From the NCBI RefSeq assembly GCF_000373625.1, contig NZ_KB891998.1, positions 62,001 through 126,000 on the forward strand: a stretch of 64,000 bases of DNA. Reading direction: 5' to 3'. The position numbers were made by a program, and so were the translations under genes. The notes under the pieces were generated by a model. The model saw only the letters and a list, made by a program, of their open reading frames with translations. It did not search any database and was not told the DNA's origin. The stretch is from Streptomyces sp. LaPpAH-108 (GTDB lineage: Bacteria > Actinomycetota > Actinomycetes > Streptomycetales > Streptomycetaceae). Positions 51,357 through 58,890 of the stretch are shown here, one piece after another (position 1 is the first letter of the stretch; the number at the start of each line of letters is the position of its first letter).

Positions 51357-52364
51357 TTACTTCTCCTCGGTACGAAGGGGGGAGGTGGCGGAGTGGGAGG
51401 TGCCGGGCTGGGTGGTGGCGGGCTCGTTGCCGCCGAGCAGCAGGTACAGCACGGCCATGCGGATGGAGACACCGTTGGCGACCTGCTCGACGACCGTGCA
51501 GCGCGCGGAGTCGGCGACCTCGGCGGTGATCTCCATGCCCCGGACCATCGGCCCGGGGTGCATCACGATGGCGTGCTCGGGCATCCGCGCCATGCGGTCG
51601 CCGTCGAGCCCGTAACGGCGGGAGTACTCGCGCTCGGTGGGGAAGAAGGCGGCGTTCATGCGCTCGCGCTGGACGCGCAGCATCATCACCGCGTCGGACT
51701 TGGGCAGCGTGGAGTCGAGGTCGTACGACACCTCGCAGGGCCAGGTCTCCACGCCGACCGGCAGCAGGGTGGGCGGGGCGACGAGGGTGACGTCGGCGCC
51801 CAGGGTGTGCAGCAGGTCCACGTTGGAGCGGGCGACGCGGCTGTGCAGGACGTCGCCGACAAGGGTGATCCGCTTGCCGCCGAGGTCCTGGCCGAGCCCG
51901 GCGTCGGGGCCGATCAGGCGGCGGCGCATGGTGAAGGCGTCCAGGAGGGCCTGGGTGGGGTGCTGGTGGGTGCCGTCACCGGCGTTGATGACCGGCGCGT
52001 CGATCCAGCCGGAGTTGGCCAGGCGGTAGGGGGCGCCGGAGGCGCTGTGCCGGATGACGACGGCGTCCACGCCCATCGCCTCCAGCGTCTGGGCGGTGTC
52101 CTTCAGGGACTCGCCCTTGGACACGCTCGACCCCTTGGCCGCGAAGTTGATGACGTCGGCGGAGAGGCGCTTCTCGGCGGCCTCGAAGGAGATCCGGGTC
52201 CGGGTCGAGTCCTCGAAGAAGAGGTTGCAGATCGTACGGCCGCGCAGGGTCGGCAGTTTCTTGATCGGCCGGTCCGCGACCCGGGCCATCTCCTCGGCGG
52301 TGTCGAGGATCAGGACGGCGTCGTCGCGGGTGAGGTCGGCGGCCGAGATGAGATGACGCTGCAT
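51357..52364 (-). CDS. pyrB: Aspartate carbamoyltransferase, catalytic subunit
   Basis: A 335-residue transferase joining carbamoyl phosphate and aspartate, the committed step of pyrimidine synthesis. The carbamoyl phosphate loop FFEDSTRTRISFEAAEKRL and the second motif DGTHQHPTQALLDAFTM are intact. A 20-residue Pro/Thr/Ser tail follows the usual C-terminus. No pyrI regulatory subunit is present, as expected outside enterobacteria. It lies 93 bases behind pyrR and five bases before pyrC. Confidence 0.96.
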   Translation of the reverse strand: MQRHLISAADLTRDDAVLILDTAEEMARVADRPIKKLPTLRGRTICNLFFEDSTRTRISFEAAEKRLSADVINFAAKGSSVSKGESLKDTAQTLEAMGVDAVVIRHSASGAPYRLANSGWIDAPVINAGDGTHQHPTQALLDAFTMRRRLIGPDAGLGQDLGGKRITLVGDVLHSRVARSNVDLLHTLGADVTLVAPPTLLPVGVETWPCEVSYDLDSTLPKSDAVMMLRVQRERMNAAFFPTEREYSRRYGLDGDRMARMPEHAIVMHPGPMVRGMEITAEVADSARCTVVEQVANGVSIRMAVLYLLLGGNEPATTQPGTSHSATSPLRTEEK

Positions 52365-52457
52365 CTGTCAGGCTCCGTAAGGCAGTTCAAACGGGAGGAT
52401 TCGGGCGGAGCCGGGCGCGTCGAGGGCATGCCGGAGCAGCCCGTGCGCCGCGGTTCG

Positions 52458-53027
52458 CTACTGGCCGGGCTTGGCACCGAGCAGCACGGTGTCGCGACCG
52501 TCCTCCTCGGCGAGCTGGACCTTGACCGTCTCCCGCAACGACGTGGGGAGGTTCTTGCCGACATAGTCGGCGCGGATGGGCAGTTCGCGGTGGCCGCGGT
52601 CGACCAGGACCGCGAGCTGGACCGCGCGGGGGCGCCCGATGTCGTTCAGGGCGTCGAGGGCGGCACGGATGGTGCGGCCGGAGAAGAGCACGTCGTCCAC
52701 GAGCACGACCAGGCGGCCGTCGACACCGTCACCGGGGATCTCGGTGCGGGCGAGCGCGCGCGGCGGATGCATCCGCAGGTCGTCGCGGTACATGGTGATG
52801 TCGAGCGAGCCGACCGGGACCTTGCGTCCGGTGATCTGCTCCAGCTTGACGCCGAGCCGCTGGGCGAGGAAGACGCCCCGGGTCGGGATGCCGAGGAGCA
52901 CCACGTCGTCGGCGCCCTTGGCGCGTTCGACGATCTCGTGGGCGATACGGGTCAGGACGCGTGCGATGTCGGGGCCCTCGAGGACGGGCCGGGCATCGGA
53001 CGCGGGGGATTGCGCGTGCGTGTCCAT
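52458..53027 (-). CDS. pyrR: PyrR bifunctional regulator / uracil phosphoribosyltransferase
   Basis: A 189-residue PRTase-fold protein. The PRPP loop LVVLVDDVLFSGRTIRAALD lies near residues 108-127. The basic RNA-facing residues in GIPTRGVFLAQRL and TMYRDDLRMHPP are also typical. PyrR binds pyr mRNA when UMP is high and represses the operon, and it has weak uracil phosphoribosyltransferase activity. It is the first gene of the operon and has a PyrR-type RNA element over its own ribosome site, which suggests autogenous translational control. The start is ATG 53027. Confidence 0.95.
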   Translation of the reverse strand: MDTHAQSPASDARPVLEGPDIARVLTRIAHEIVERAKGADDVVLLGIPTRGVFLAQRLGVKLEQITGRKVPVGSLDITMYRDDLRMHPPRALARTEIPGDGVDGRLVVLVDDVLFSGRTIRAALDALNDIGRPRAVQLAVLVDRGHRELPIRADYVGKNLPTSLRETVKVQLAEEDGRDTVLLGAKPGQ

Positions 53028-53037
53028 ACGAAACGGA

Positions 53038-53070
53038 CCCCCTTCTCCGCCTCACAGGACGGACTTTAAA
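53038..53070 (-). promoter_or_regulatory. PyrR-binding RNA leader over the pyrR ribosome site
   Basis: Just upstream of pyrR the message reads AAAGTCCGTCCTGTGAGGC, then GGAGAAGGGGG. This resembles the PyrR binding loop consensus (AGUCC-N-GNGAGG-C) and overlaps the Shine-Dalgarno region. No terminator/antiterminator pair was seen, so repression of translation rather than attenuation is the likely mode, as reported for mycobacteria. Confidence 0.6.
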
Positions 53071-53181
53071 GGACGTCGGATTTGCGCCATCCACCCTAGC
53101 AGGTCCTCCGGAGCGCCCGTTTCACCCGTTCGGACCAGCGGGCGGCCACTACCACGGAAGAGTCGGTGTGGACCATTCGGC

Positions 53182-53224
53182 TTGACGCAGAAGAATCACG
53201 CTGCGTAACCTCACAGTGAGTTAC
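53182..53224 (+). promoter_or_regulatory. bldD promoter with overlapping BldD-type palindrome
   Basis: TTGACG (53182-53187), an 18-base spacer and TAACCT (53206-53211) form a sigma-HrdB-type promoter. Half-sites GTAAC (53205-53209) and GTTAC (53220-53224) enclose TCAC-A-GTGA, a BldD-like dyad that covers the -10. BldD bound here would repress its own gene, as known in S. coelicolor. The predicted leader is about 61 nt. Confidence 0.65.
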
Positions 53225-53278
53225 CAGCCGCGCGGCGGGCACCCCGCCGGCCGCGTCGACACAGTGCCGGGGAGCTAT

Positions 53279-53779
53279 ATGTCCAGCGAATACGCCAAAC
53301 AGCTCGGGGCCAAGCTCCGGGCCATCCGCACCCAGCAGGGCCTTTCCCTCCACGGTGTCGAGGAGAAGTCCCAGGGGCGCTGGAAGGCCGTGGTGGTCGG
53401 CTCGTACGAGCGCGGCGACCGTGCCGTGACCGTGCAGCGCCTTGCCGAGCTGGCCGATTTCTATGGCGTTCCGGTGCAGGAGCTGCTGCCGGGCACCACT
53501 CCGGGCGGGGCCGCCGAGCCGCCGCCGAAGCTCGTCCTGGACCTGGAGCGGCTGGCCACGGTGCCGGCCGAGAAGGCGGGCCCCCTCCAGCGCTACGCGG
53601 CGACGATCCAGTCCCAGCGCGGCGACTACAACGGCAAGGTGCTCTCGATCCGCCAGGACGACCTGCGCACCCTCGCCGTCATCTACGACCAGTCCCCCTC
53701 GGTCCTCACCGAGCAGCTCATCAGCTGGGGCGTCCTGGACGCGGACGCGCGCCGCGCGGTCGCCCACGAGGACAGCTGA
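53279..53779 (+). CDS. bldD: BldD, master developmental regulator (cyclic-di-GMP effector)
   Basis: A 166-residue DNA-binding protein that holds back sporulation genes during vegetative growth. The N-terminal XRE-type HTH (about residues 8-70: KLRAIRTQQGLSLHGVEEKS, SYERGDRAVTVQRLAELADF) is nearly identical to what I recall of S. coelicolor BldD. The C-terminal domain carries the cyclic-di-GMP signature R114-G-D116 and R125-Q-D-D128, which drives tetramer-dependent dimerisation. ATG 53279 has GGGGAG seven bases before it. It is divergent from pyrR, ended by a strong hairpin, and preceded by its own BldD-type site. Confidence 0.97.
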   Translation: MSSEYAKQLGAKLRAIRTQQGLSLHGVEEKSQGRWKAVVVGSYERGDRAVTVQRLAELADFYGVPVQELLPGTTPGGAAEPPPKLVLDLERLATVPAEKAGPLQRYAATIQSQRGDYNGKVLSIRQDDLRTLAVIYDQSPSVLTEQLISWGVLDADARRAVAHEDS

Positions 53780-53807
53780 CCGCTTTACACGCATTGAGCA
53801 GAAACGT

Positions 53808-53857
53808 GCCGCCCGGGGTGGCGGGGAGAGTTTTCCCTGCCACCCCGGGCGGCTTTT
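53808..53857 (+). terminator. Strong terminator after bldD
   Basis: GCCGCCCGGGGTGGCGGGG pairs with CCCTGCCACCCCGGGCGGC across a short loop (53808-53853), with one G-T pair, and is followed by TTTT. It ends the bldD transcript. Confidence 0.85.
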
Positions 53858-53882
53858 CGGCATACGCGAGCGGAAACCCCAA

Positions 53883-53904
53883 AGGGGCGCGGGGAACTGC
53901 GCGA
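53883..53904 (-). repeat. Fifth copy of the dispersed 22-bp repeat
   Basis: The same sequence as in the 32.4-32.8 kb gap (GGGGCGCGGGGAACTGCGCG core) sits between the bldD terminator and the nusB end. It is in the same orientation as the copies at 32674 and 32744. Confidence 0.85.
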
Positions 53905-53968
53905 CCAGCCACAACGGACCGGCACACAACAGCCCACCCACGCCCCAACGGCGCTCTGTCGTAAAAAA

Positions 53969-54397
53969 CTAATCGCGCCGCAGGCTCGACTTGAGCTCCT
54001 TGAAGCGGCCCAGCAGACCGTTCACGAACGCCGGCGAGTCATCCGTCGAGAACTCCTTGGCAAGCTGCACCATCTCGTCCAGAACGACCGCGTCGGGCGT
54101 CTCGTCCACCCAGATCAGCTCGTACGCGCCGAGCCGCAGCAGGTTGCGGTCGACGACCGGCATCCGGTCCAGCGTCCAGCCCACCGCGTACTGGGCGATC
54201 AGCTCGTCGATGCGCGACGCGTGGTCCGCGTAGCCCTCGACCAGCTGCATCGTGTACTCGCTGACCGGCGGCTGCCGGGTGTCGGACCGGGAGAGCCGGA
54301 CCCAGTCCGCGAGGACCGTGAGAACGTCGGCGCCGCGCTGGTCGCCCTCGAAGAGGATCTGGAACGCGCGCTTGCGGGCCGTGTTGCGGGCAGCCAC
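53969..54397 (-). CDS. nusB: Transcription antitermination factor NusB
   Basis: A 142-residue all-helical RNA-binding protein. NTARKRAFQILFEGDQRGADV at the N-terminus (Arg-rich motif for boxA RNA) and VGWTLDRMPVVDRNLLRLGAYELIW in the second half are standard NusB. It pairs with NusE (S10) to promote rRNA transcription. The GTG at 54397 gives AARNTARKRA; the frame is open above but belongs to efp DNA in another phase. It begins two bases after the efp stop, the usual efp-nusB pairing in actinobacteria. Confidence 0.95.
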   Translation of the reverse strand: MAARNTARKRAFQILFEGDQRGADVLTVLADWVRLSRSDTRQPPVSEYTMQLVEGYADHASRIDELIAQYAVGWTLDRMPVVDRNLLRLGAYELIWVDETPDAVVLDEMVQLAKEFSTDDSPAFVNGLLGRFKELKSSLRRD

Positions 54398-54399
54398 GG

Positions 54400-54966
54400 T
54401 TAGCTGTTCACCCGGCCGAGGTAGTCGCTGGTGCGGGTGTCGACCTTGATCTTCTCGCCGGTCGTGATGAACAGCGGGACCTGGATCTGGTGGCCGGTCT
54501 CCAGCGTGGCGGGCTTGGTGCCGCCGGTGGAGCGGTCGCCCTGGACGCCCGGCTCGGTCTCCTGGACGACCAGCTCGACGGCGGCCGGCAGCTCGACGAA
54601 GAGCACCTCGCCCTCGTGCTGGGCGACGGTGGCGGTGAAGCCCTCGATCAGGAAGTTGGCGGCGTCGCCGACAGCCTTGCGGTCGACCATCAGCTGGTCG
54701 TAGGTCTCCATGTCCATGAAGACGAAGTACTCGCCGTCCATGTACGAGAACTGCATGTCGCGCTTGTCGACAGTGGCGGTCTCGACCTTGACGCCGGCGT
54801 TGAAGGTCTTGTCGACCACCTTGCCGGAGAGCACGTTCTTCAGCTTGGTGCGCACGAAGGCCGGGCCCTTGCCGGGCTTGACGTGCTGGAACTCGACGAC
54901 GGACCACAGCTGGCCGCCATCGAGCTTGAGCACCATGCCGTTCTTGAGGTCGTTCGTGGAAGCCAC
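54400..54966 (-). CDS. efp: Elongation factor P
   Basis: A 188-residue three-domain factor that rescues ribosomes stalled at consecutive prolines. The first KOW-like domain carries the P-site loop FQHVKPGKGPAFVRTKLKN, with Lys at the tip where beta-lysylation or rhamnosylation occurs in other bacteria. The OB domains follow (TETAT-like strand, FVELPAAVELVVQETEPGVQG, then GHQIQVPLFITTGEKIKVDT). GTG 54966 gives the exact family length. No EpmA, EarP or other modifier is encoded nearby. It lies 49 bases behind the M24 gene. Confidence 0.95.
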   Translation of the reverse strand: MASTNDLKNGMVLKLDGGQLWSVVEFQHVKPGKGPAFVRTKLKNVLSGKVVDKTFNAGVKVETATVDKRDMQFSYMDGEYFVFMDMETYDQLMVDRKAVGDAANFLIEGFTATVAQHEGEVLFVELPAAVELVVQETEPGVQGDRSTGGTKPATLETGHQIQVPLFITTGEKIKVDTRTSDYLGRVNS

Positions 54967-55015
54967 GGTTGCGGAATCTCCTGGACTGACGTGGACGACC
55001 ACGGGGCACGCACCG

Positions 55016-56122
55016 TTAAAGCGCGAGCAGCTCCTTGGTCGTGATGGTGAGTAGCTCGGGTCCGCCGTCCGCCTCTGGGCGCACGACGAGCGTGTCATCG
55101 ATCCGGACGCCGCCCCGGCCCGGGAGGTGAACCCCGGGTTCGACGGTGACCGGCACGCAAGCGTCCAGTTTACCCATGGCTGAGGGGGCGAGCTGCGGGT
55201 CCTCGTCGATTTCGAGTCCGACCCCGTGCCCGGTGACCGGTGGGAGGGCGTCCGCGTACCCCGCGGAGTCCAGCACCTGACGGGCCGCGTGGTCCACATC
55301 GCGGTAGGCGGCACCGGGCGCCAGGGCCTCGCGCCCGGCCCGTTGGGCGGCGAACACGAGGTCGTACAGCTCGACCTGCCAGTCGGCGGGCGAGGTGCCG
55401 ATGACGAAGGTACGGCCGATCTCGCAGCGGTAGCCGCGATAGGTCGCGCCGAGGCAGACGGAGAGGAAGTCGCCCTCCTCCACCCGCCGGTCGGTGGGCC
55501 GGTGGCCGGGGCGGCCGGCGTTCGGACCGGTCGCCACGGAGGTCGGGAAGGCGGGGCCCTCGGCGCCGTGGTCGACCAGGCGCCGCTCCAGCTCCAGGGC
55601 GAGGTGCCGTTCGGTGCGGCCGACCAGGATGGACTCGAGCAGTTCGCCCAGGGCCTGGTCGGCGATCTCCGCGCCGATGCGCAGACAGGAGATCTCCTCC
55701 TCGTCCTTGACGACCCTGAGCTGTTCGACGGCGGTTCCCAGGTCCGCGAGGCGCAGTCCGGGCGCGACCGAGCCGAGGGCGCGGTACCGGGCGACGGTGA
55801 GGTGGTGCTCCTCCACGGCCAGCGCGTCGGTGCCCTCGCCGCCCGCGAGCCCGGCGGCGGCCACGGCGGGGTCGCCGCCGGCCGAGGGCAGCACATGCAG
55901 GGCCAGGGACTCGTCGGGACGCCCCTCCCCCGGCCGCTCCTCCGGCGGGACGGGACAGACCAGCTGGTCCTCGCGCCTGCCGAGCAGCAGGACCGCACCC
56001 TGGGGCGCCGCTCCCGCCAGGTAGCGCACATTGGCGGGGCGGGAGATGAGCGCTGCCGCGGTACCGGCCGCGTTGCAGCGATCCCTCAGCCGGGATCGGC
56101 GGGTCGCGTACACCTCTGACAT
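55016..56122 (-). CDS. M24-family Xaa-Pro peptidase homologue with altered metal ligands
   Basis: A 368-residue creatinase/pita-bread-fold protein, in the efp-linked place where actinobacteria normally have pepQ. The N-terminal creatinase-like domain spans about 1-135 and the catalytic-type domain 140-360. Of the five canonical metal ligands, the first Asp is Cys223 (FLSVCLGATYRGY), the second Asp is Glu234 (RCEIGRTF), His299 (TGHGVGLEIDEDP) and Glu328 (TVEPGVH) are kept, and the last Glu is Asp342 (VRIDDTLVV). Peptidase activity is therefore doubtful. It starts at ATG 56122 and precedes efp by 49 bases. Confidence 0.85.
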   Translation of the reverse strand: MSEVYATRRSRLRDRCNAAGTAAALISRPANVRYLAGAAPQGAVLLLGRREDQLVCPVPPEERPGEGRPDESLALHVLPSAGGDPAVAAAGLAGGEGTDALAVEEHHLTVARYRALGSVAPGLRLADLGTAVEQLRVVKDEEEISCLRIGAEIADQALGELLESILVGRTERHLALELERRLVDHGAEGPAFPTSVATGPNAGRPGHRPTDRRVEEGDFLSVCLGATYRGYRCEIGRTFVIGTSPADWQVELYDLVFAAQRAGREALAPGAAYRDVDHAARQVLDSAGYADALPPVTGHGVGLEIDEDPQLAPSAMGKLDACVPVTVEPGVHLPGRGGVRIDDTLVVRPEADGGPELLTITTKELLAL

Positions 56123-56250
56123 GAGACGAGCGTAGGAGTTCTCCCCGCCTCTCGCCGTTCGACGGCGTCCGAGTGGGGTGCGCCTCCGGCGGTGCGGCGG
56201 GAACACCCGGTCTCCCGGCCGGGGTGCCCAGGGCTGCCGGACCGTCCCGG

Positions 56251-57117
56251 TCACCAGCTCGGTGGGCTCGCGATGGCTCGGGTCAGGACCTCGTCCAGGA
56301 CGCGGGCGGTGCCGGGGACGTCGAGTTGGGAGTTGTCGATGATCGGGAGGCCGGAGCCGTACCAGCCGGCCATGCGGCCGTGGATGCGGGCCACTTCCTC
56401 GTCGGTGAGGCGGCGGTTGCCGCTGCGCTCGGCGTTGCGCTCCAGGACGATGTCCAGGCCGGGGAGGAGGACGACGGGGAGCAGGCCGGGGCCGACGTGG
56501 CGCTTCCAGCCGCCGAGGCCCACCACGGGCCGGTCGGGGAAGACCGCGTCGTCGAGGATGCAGGAGATCCCGTTGGCGAGGAAGTTGCGCGCGGCGAAGC
56601 CGCAGGTGCGGCGGGCCAAGCGGTACTGCGCCTCGGAGTTGTCGTTCCAGCCGGTCTGCGGGTCCGCGAAGCCCGAGCGCACCCACTCGCGCACGTCGTC
56701 CAGGCTGATGTGGGCGGTGGGCACCCGGCGGTGGTCCGCCCAGTACTTGGCCACGCTGGTCTTGCCCGCGCCCGCCGGGCCGATGAGCAGCACGGCGAGG
56801 GTGGTGGCCGAGGGGTCGGGCGCGGCGGCGGGCGGCGCGCCGACGGGGGCGCCGGGCGGCAGCGGCACATGGCCGGTGACCTCGGAGCCGTGCGGTCCGT
56901 ACGGTCCGGCGACGGGTGGCGCGGCCGGGGGTGGCGGTGGTACGGGCGGCATGGCGCCCGGGGGCATGGGGGCGCCCGCCGTGGGATAGCCGGGCGGGGG
57001 GCCCTGGGGTGCCGCCGGGGGCGGGCCCGGATGGTGCGCGGCCGGTGCCCAGCCGGTCTGCGGTCCCTGCCCCGCTGGGTGGGGCGGCGGCAGCGGAGAT
57101 CCCACTGCGTGCTGCAT
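56251..57117 (-). CDS. P-loop kinase with proline-rich N-terminal tail (zeta-like)
   Basis: A 288-residue protein. Residues 1-100 are a disordered Pro/Gly/Ala-rich tail. The kinase part begins with LAVLLIGPAGAGKTSVAKYW (Walker A near residue 112) and continues with HISLDDVREWVRSGFADP, ARNFLANGISCILDDAVFPD and ERSGNRRLTDEEVARIHGRM, the general plan of zeta-toxin/AAA_33-type kinases. Substrate is unknown and there is no epsilon-like antitoxin beside it. I prefer ATG 57117, with GGAG nine bases upstream; ATG 57132 is possible. It lies between aroB and the M24 gene. Confidence 0.7.
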   Translation of the reverse strand: MQHAVGSPLPPPHPAGQGPQTGWAPAAHHPGPPPAAPQGPPPGYPTAGAPMPPGAMPPVPPPPPAAPPVAGPYGPHGSEVTGHVPLPPGAPVGAPPAAAPDPSATTLAVLLIGPAGAGKTSVAKYWADHRRVPTAHISLDDVREWVRSGFADPQTGWNDNSEAQYRLARRTCGFAARNFLANGISCILDDAVFPDRPVVGLGGWKRHVGPGLLPVVLLPGLDIVLERNAERSGNRRLTDEEVARIHGRMAGWYGSGLPIIDNSQLDVPGTARVLDEVLTRAIASPPSW

Positions 57118-57191
57118 CCGTTGCCACTCCATCTCGTACACGCGTTCAGCGCCGGAAGGCGGGTACGAAGCCCGCACTGTAGCGAACCGTA

Positions 57192-57230
57192 CCGCCCCCG
57201 GCCGTCGTTTGGTGAAACGGCCGGGGGCGG
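57192..57230 (-). terminator. Terminator after aroB
   Basis: CCGCCCCCGGCCG (57192-57204) and CGGCCGGGGGCGG (57218-57230) are exact reverse complements with a 13-base loop, 53 bases beyond the aroB stop. Confidence 0.8.
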
Positions 57231-57283
57231 CAGCAAGTCCCGGACCCGTCAAGGGAATCGGGCAGACGGGGCGGTGTCGGGAT

Positions 57284-58375
57284 CTACTGGCCCACTTCGC
57301 CGTAGGCGGCGAGGAGGACGGCGGGGTCCGGGCCTTCGAGCACGGTGGGGCGGCCGAGGCCGTCCAGGACGATGAAGCGGAGCAGGTCGCCCCGGGACTT
57401 CTTGTCGACCTTCATGGCTTCGACGAGCTTGGGCCACTGGTCGTAGCGGTAGTGCAGCGGAAGGCCGACGGCTTCCAGAACCGTGCGGTGGCGGTCGGCG
57501 GTGGCGTCGTCCAACCGGCCCGCCAGGCGGCCGAGTTCGGCGGCGAAGTGCATGCCGACGGCGACGGCCGCGCCGTGCCGCCACTTGTAGCGCTCGTTCT
57601 TCTCGATGGCGTGGCCGAGGGTGTGCCCGTAGTTCAGGATCTCCCGGCGGCCCTCCTCCTTGAGGTCGGAGGAGACCACGTCGGCCTTGACCCGGATCGA
57701 GCGCTCGATCAGCTCGGCGGTGTGCGGGCCTGCCGGGGTGCGGGCGGCCTCCGGGTCGGACTCGATCAGGTCGAGGATGACCGGGTCGGCGATGAAACCG
57801 GCCTTGATGACCTCGGCGAGCCCGGAGACGTAGTCGTGGACCGGGAGGGAGTCGAGGGCGGCCAGGTCACACAGCACCCCGGCCGGGGGGTGGAAGGCGC
57901 CGACGAGGTTCTTGCCCTCGGCGGTGTTGATGCCGGTCTTGCCGCCGACGGCCGCGTCCACCATGGCGAGCACGGTGGTGGGGATCGCGATCCAGCGGAC
58001 CCCGCGCAGCCAGGTCGCCGCGACGAACCCGGCCAGGTCGGTGGTCGCGCCGCCACCGACGCCCACGATGACGTCGGAGCGGGTGAACCCGGACTGGCCG
58101 AGCGCCTTCCAGCAGTAGGCGGCGACCTCGGCGGTCTTGGCCTCCTCCGCGTTGGGCACCTGGATGGCGACCGCGTCGTAGCCCTGCCCGGCCAGGTCGG
58201 CGCGCAGCGCGTCCCCGGTCTCCGCCAGCGCCTCGGGGTGGATCACCGCGACCCGCTTGGCCCGGGAACCGATCAACCCGGCCAGCTCGCCCAGCAGTTG
58301 GCGGCCGACCAGGACCTCGTAGGGGTCGGTGCCGGCCGTGCCGGCGACCTGGACGCGGGTGACTGCCTCGCTCAT
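57284..58375 (-). CDS. aroB: 3-dehydroquinate synthase
   Basis: A 363-residue NAD- and metal-dependent enzyme for the second shikimate step. The signatures are VIVGVGGGATTDLAGFVAATWLRG (NAD binding), AMVDAAVGGKTGINTAEGKN and the metal ligands in LAEVIKAGFI, LNYGHTLGHAIE and RHGAAVAVGMHF. ATG 58375 overlaps the aroK stop by four bases. It is the last gene of aroC-aroK-aroB and is followed by a perfect hairpin. Confidence 0.96.
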   Translation of the reverse strand: MSEAVTRVQVAGTAGTDPYEVLVGRQLLGELAGLIGSRAKRVAVIHPEALAETGDALRADLAGQGYDAVAIQVPNAEEAKTAEVAAYCWKALGQSGFTRSDVIVGVGGGATTDLAGFVAATWLRGVRWIAIPTTVLAMVDAAVGGKTGINTAEGKNLVGAFHPPAGVLCDLAALDSLPVHDYVSGLAEVIKAGFIADPVILDLIESDPEAARTPAGPHTAELIERSIRVKADVVSSDLKEEGRREILNYGHTLGHAIEKNERYKWRHGAAVAVGMHFAAELGRLAGRLDDATADRHRTVLEAVGLPLHYRYDQWPKLVEAMKVDKKSRGDLLRFIVLDGLGRPTVLEGPDPAVLLAAYGEVGQ

Positions 58376-58890
58376 GCTTCCTTCAACTCCAGTGCGTCCA
58401 GGACGGCCTGGGCGACCTCGCCGGGGTCGCGCCCGTCCGTCGCCACGACCACCGTGGCGACCTCCTCGTACAGATGACGGCGGGCCTCCATCAGCTCCCG
58501 CCACTGCTTGCGCGGATTGACCGCGAGCAGCGGACGCGCCGCGTTCAGCCCGGTGCGGCGCACCGCCTCCTCGACGTCCATCGAGAGGTAGACCACCCGC
58601 TGCCCCGCCAGCAGCGCCCGCGTGTCCGCGTCCAGCACCGCCCCGCCACCGAGTGCGAGGACCCCCGCGTGCCCGGCGACCGCCTCGGCCACCGCGCGCT
58701 TCTCCAGCGCGCGGAAGGCGTCCTCCCCGTCGTCCACGAAGATGTCCGCGATCGCACGGCCCTGCGCGGCCACGATGTCGTCGTCGGTGTCCCGGAAGGC
58801 CGCGCCCAGCCGCTCGGCCAGCAGCCGCCCCACCGTCGACTTGCCCACGCCCATCGGCCCGACCAGGACCACGACCGGCACGCCGCTCAT
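58372..58890 (-). CDS. aroK: Shikimate kinase
   Basis: A 172-residue P-loop kinase that phosphorylates shikimate with ATP. Walker A VLVGPMGVGKSTVGRLLAERL is at residues 8-28. The shikimate-binding Asp and Arg residues are in FRDTDDDIVAAQGRAI and FRALEKRAV, and VLALGGGAVLDADTR forms the Walker B-like strand. It is joined to its neighbours by 4-base overlaps at both ends (58372-58375 with aroB, 58887-58890 with aroC), so the three enzymes are translationally coupled. Confidence 0.95.
   Translation of the reverse strand: MSGVPVVVLVGPMGVGKSTVGRLLAERLGAAFRDTDDDIVAAQGRAIADIFVDDGEDAFRALEKRAVAEAVAGHAGVLALGGGAVLDADTRALLAGQRVVYLSMDVEEAVRRTGLNAARPLLAVNPRKQWRELMEARRHLYEEVATVVVATDGRDPGEVAQAVLDALELKEA

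Noticed and set aside
56251..57117. A toxin-antitoxin system around the zeta-like kinase
   Set aside because: No small antitoxin gene is adjacent, and the flanking genes are an M24 protein and aroB.
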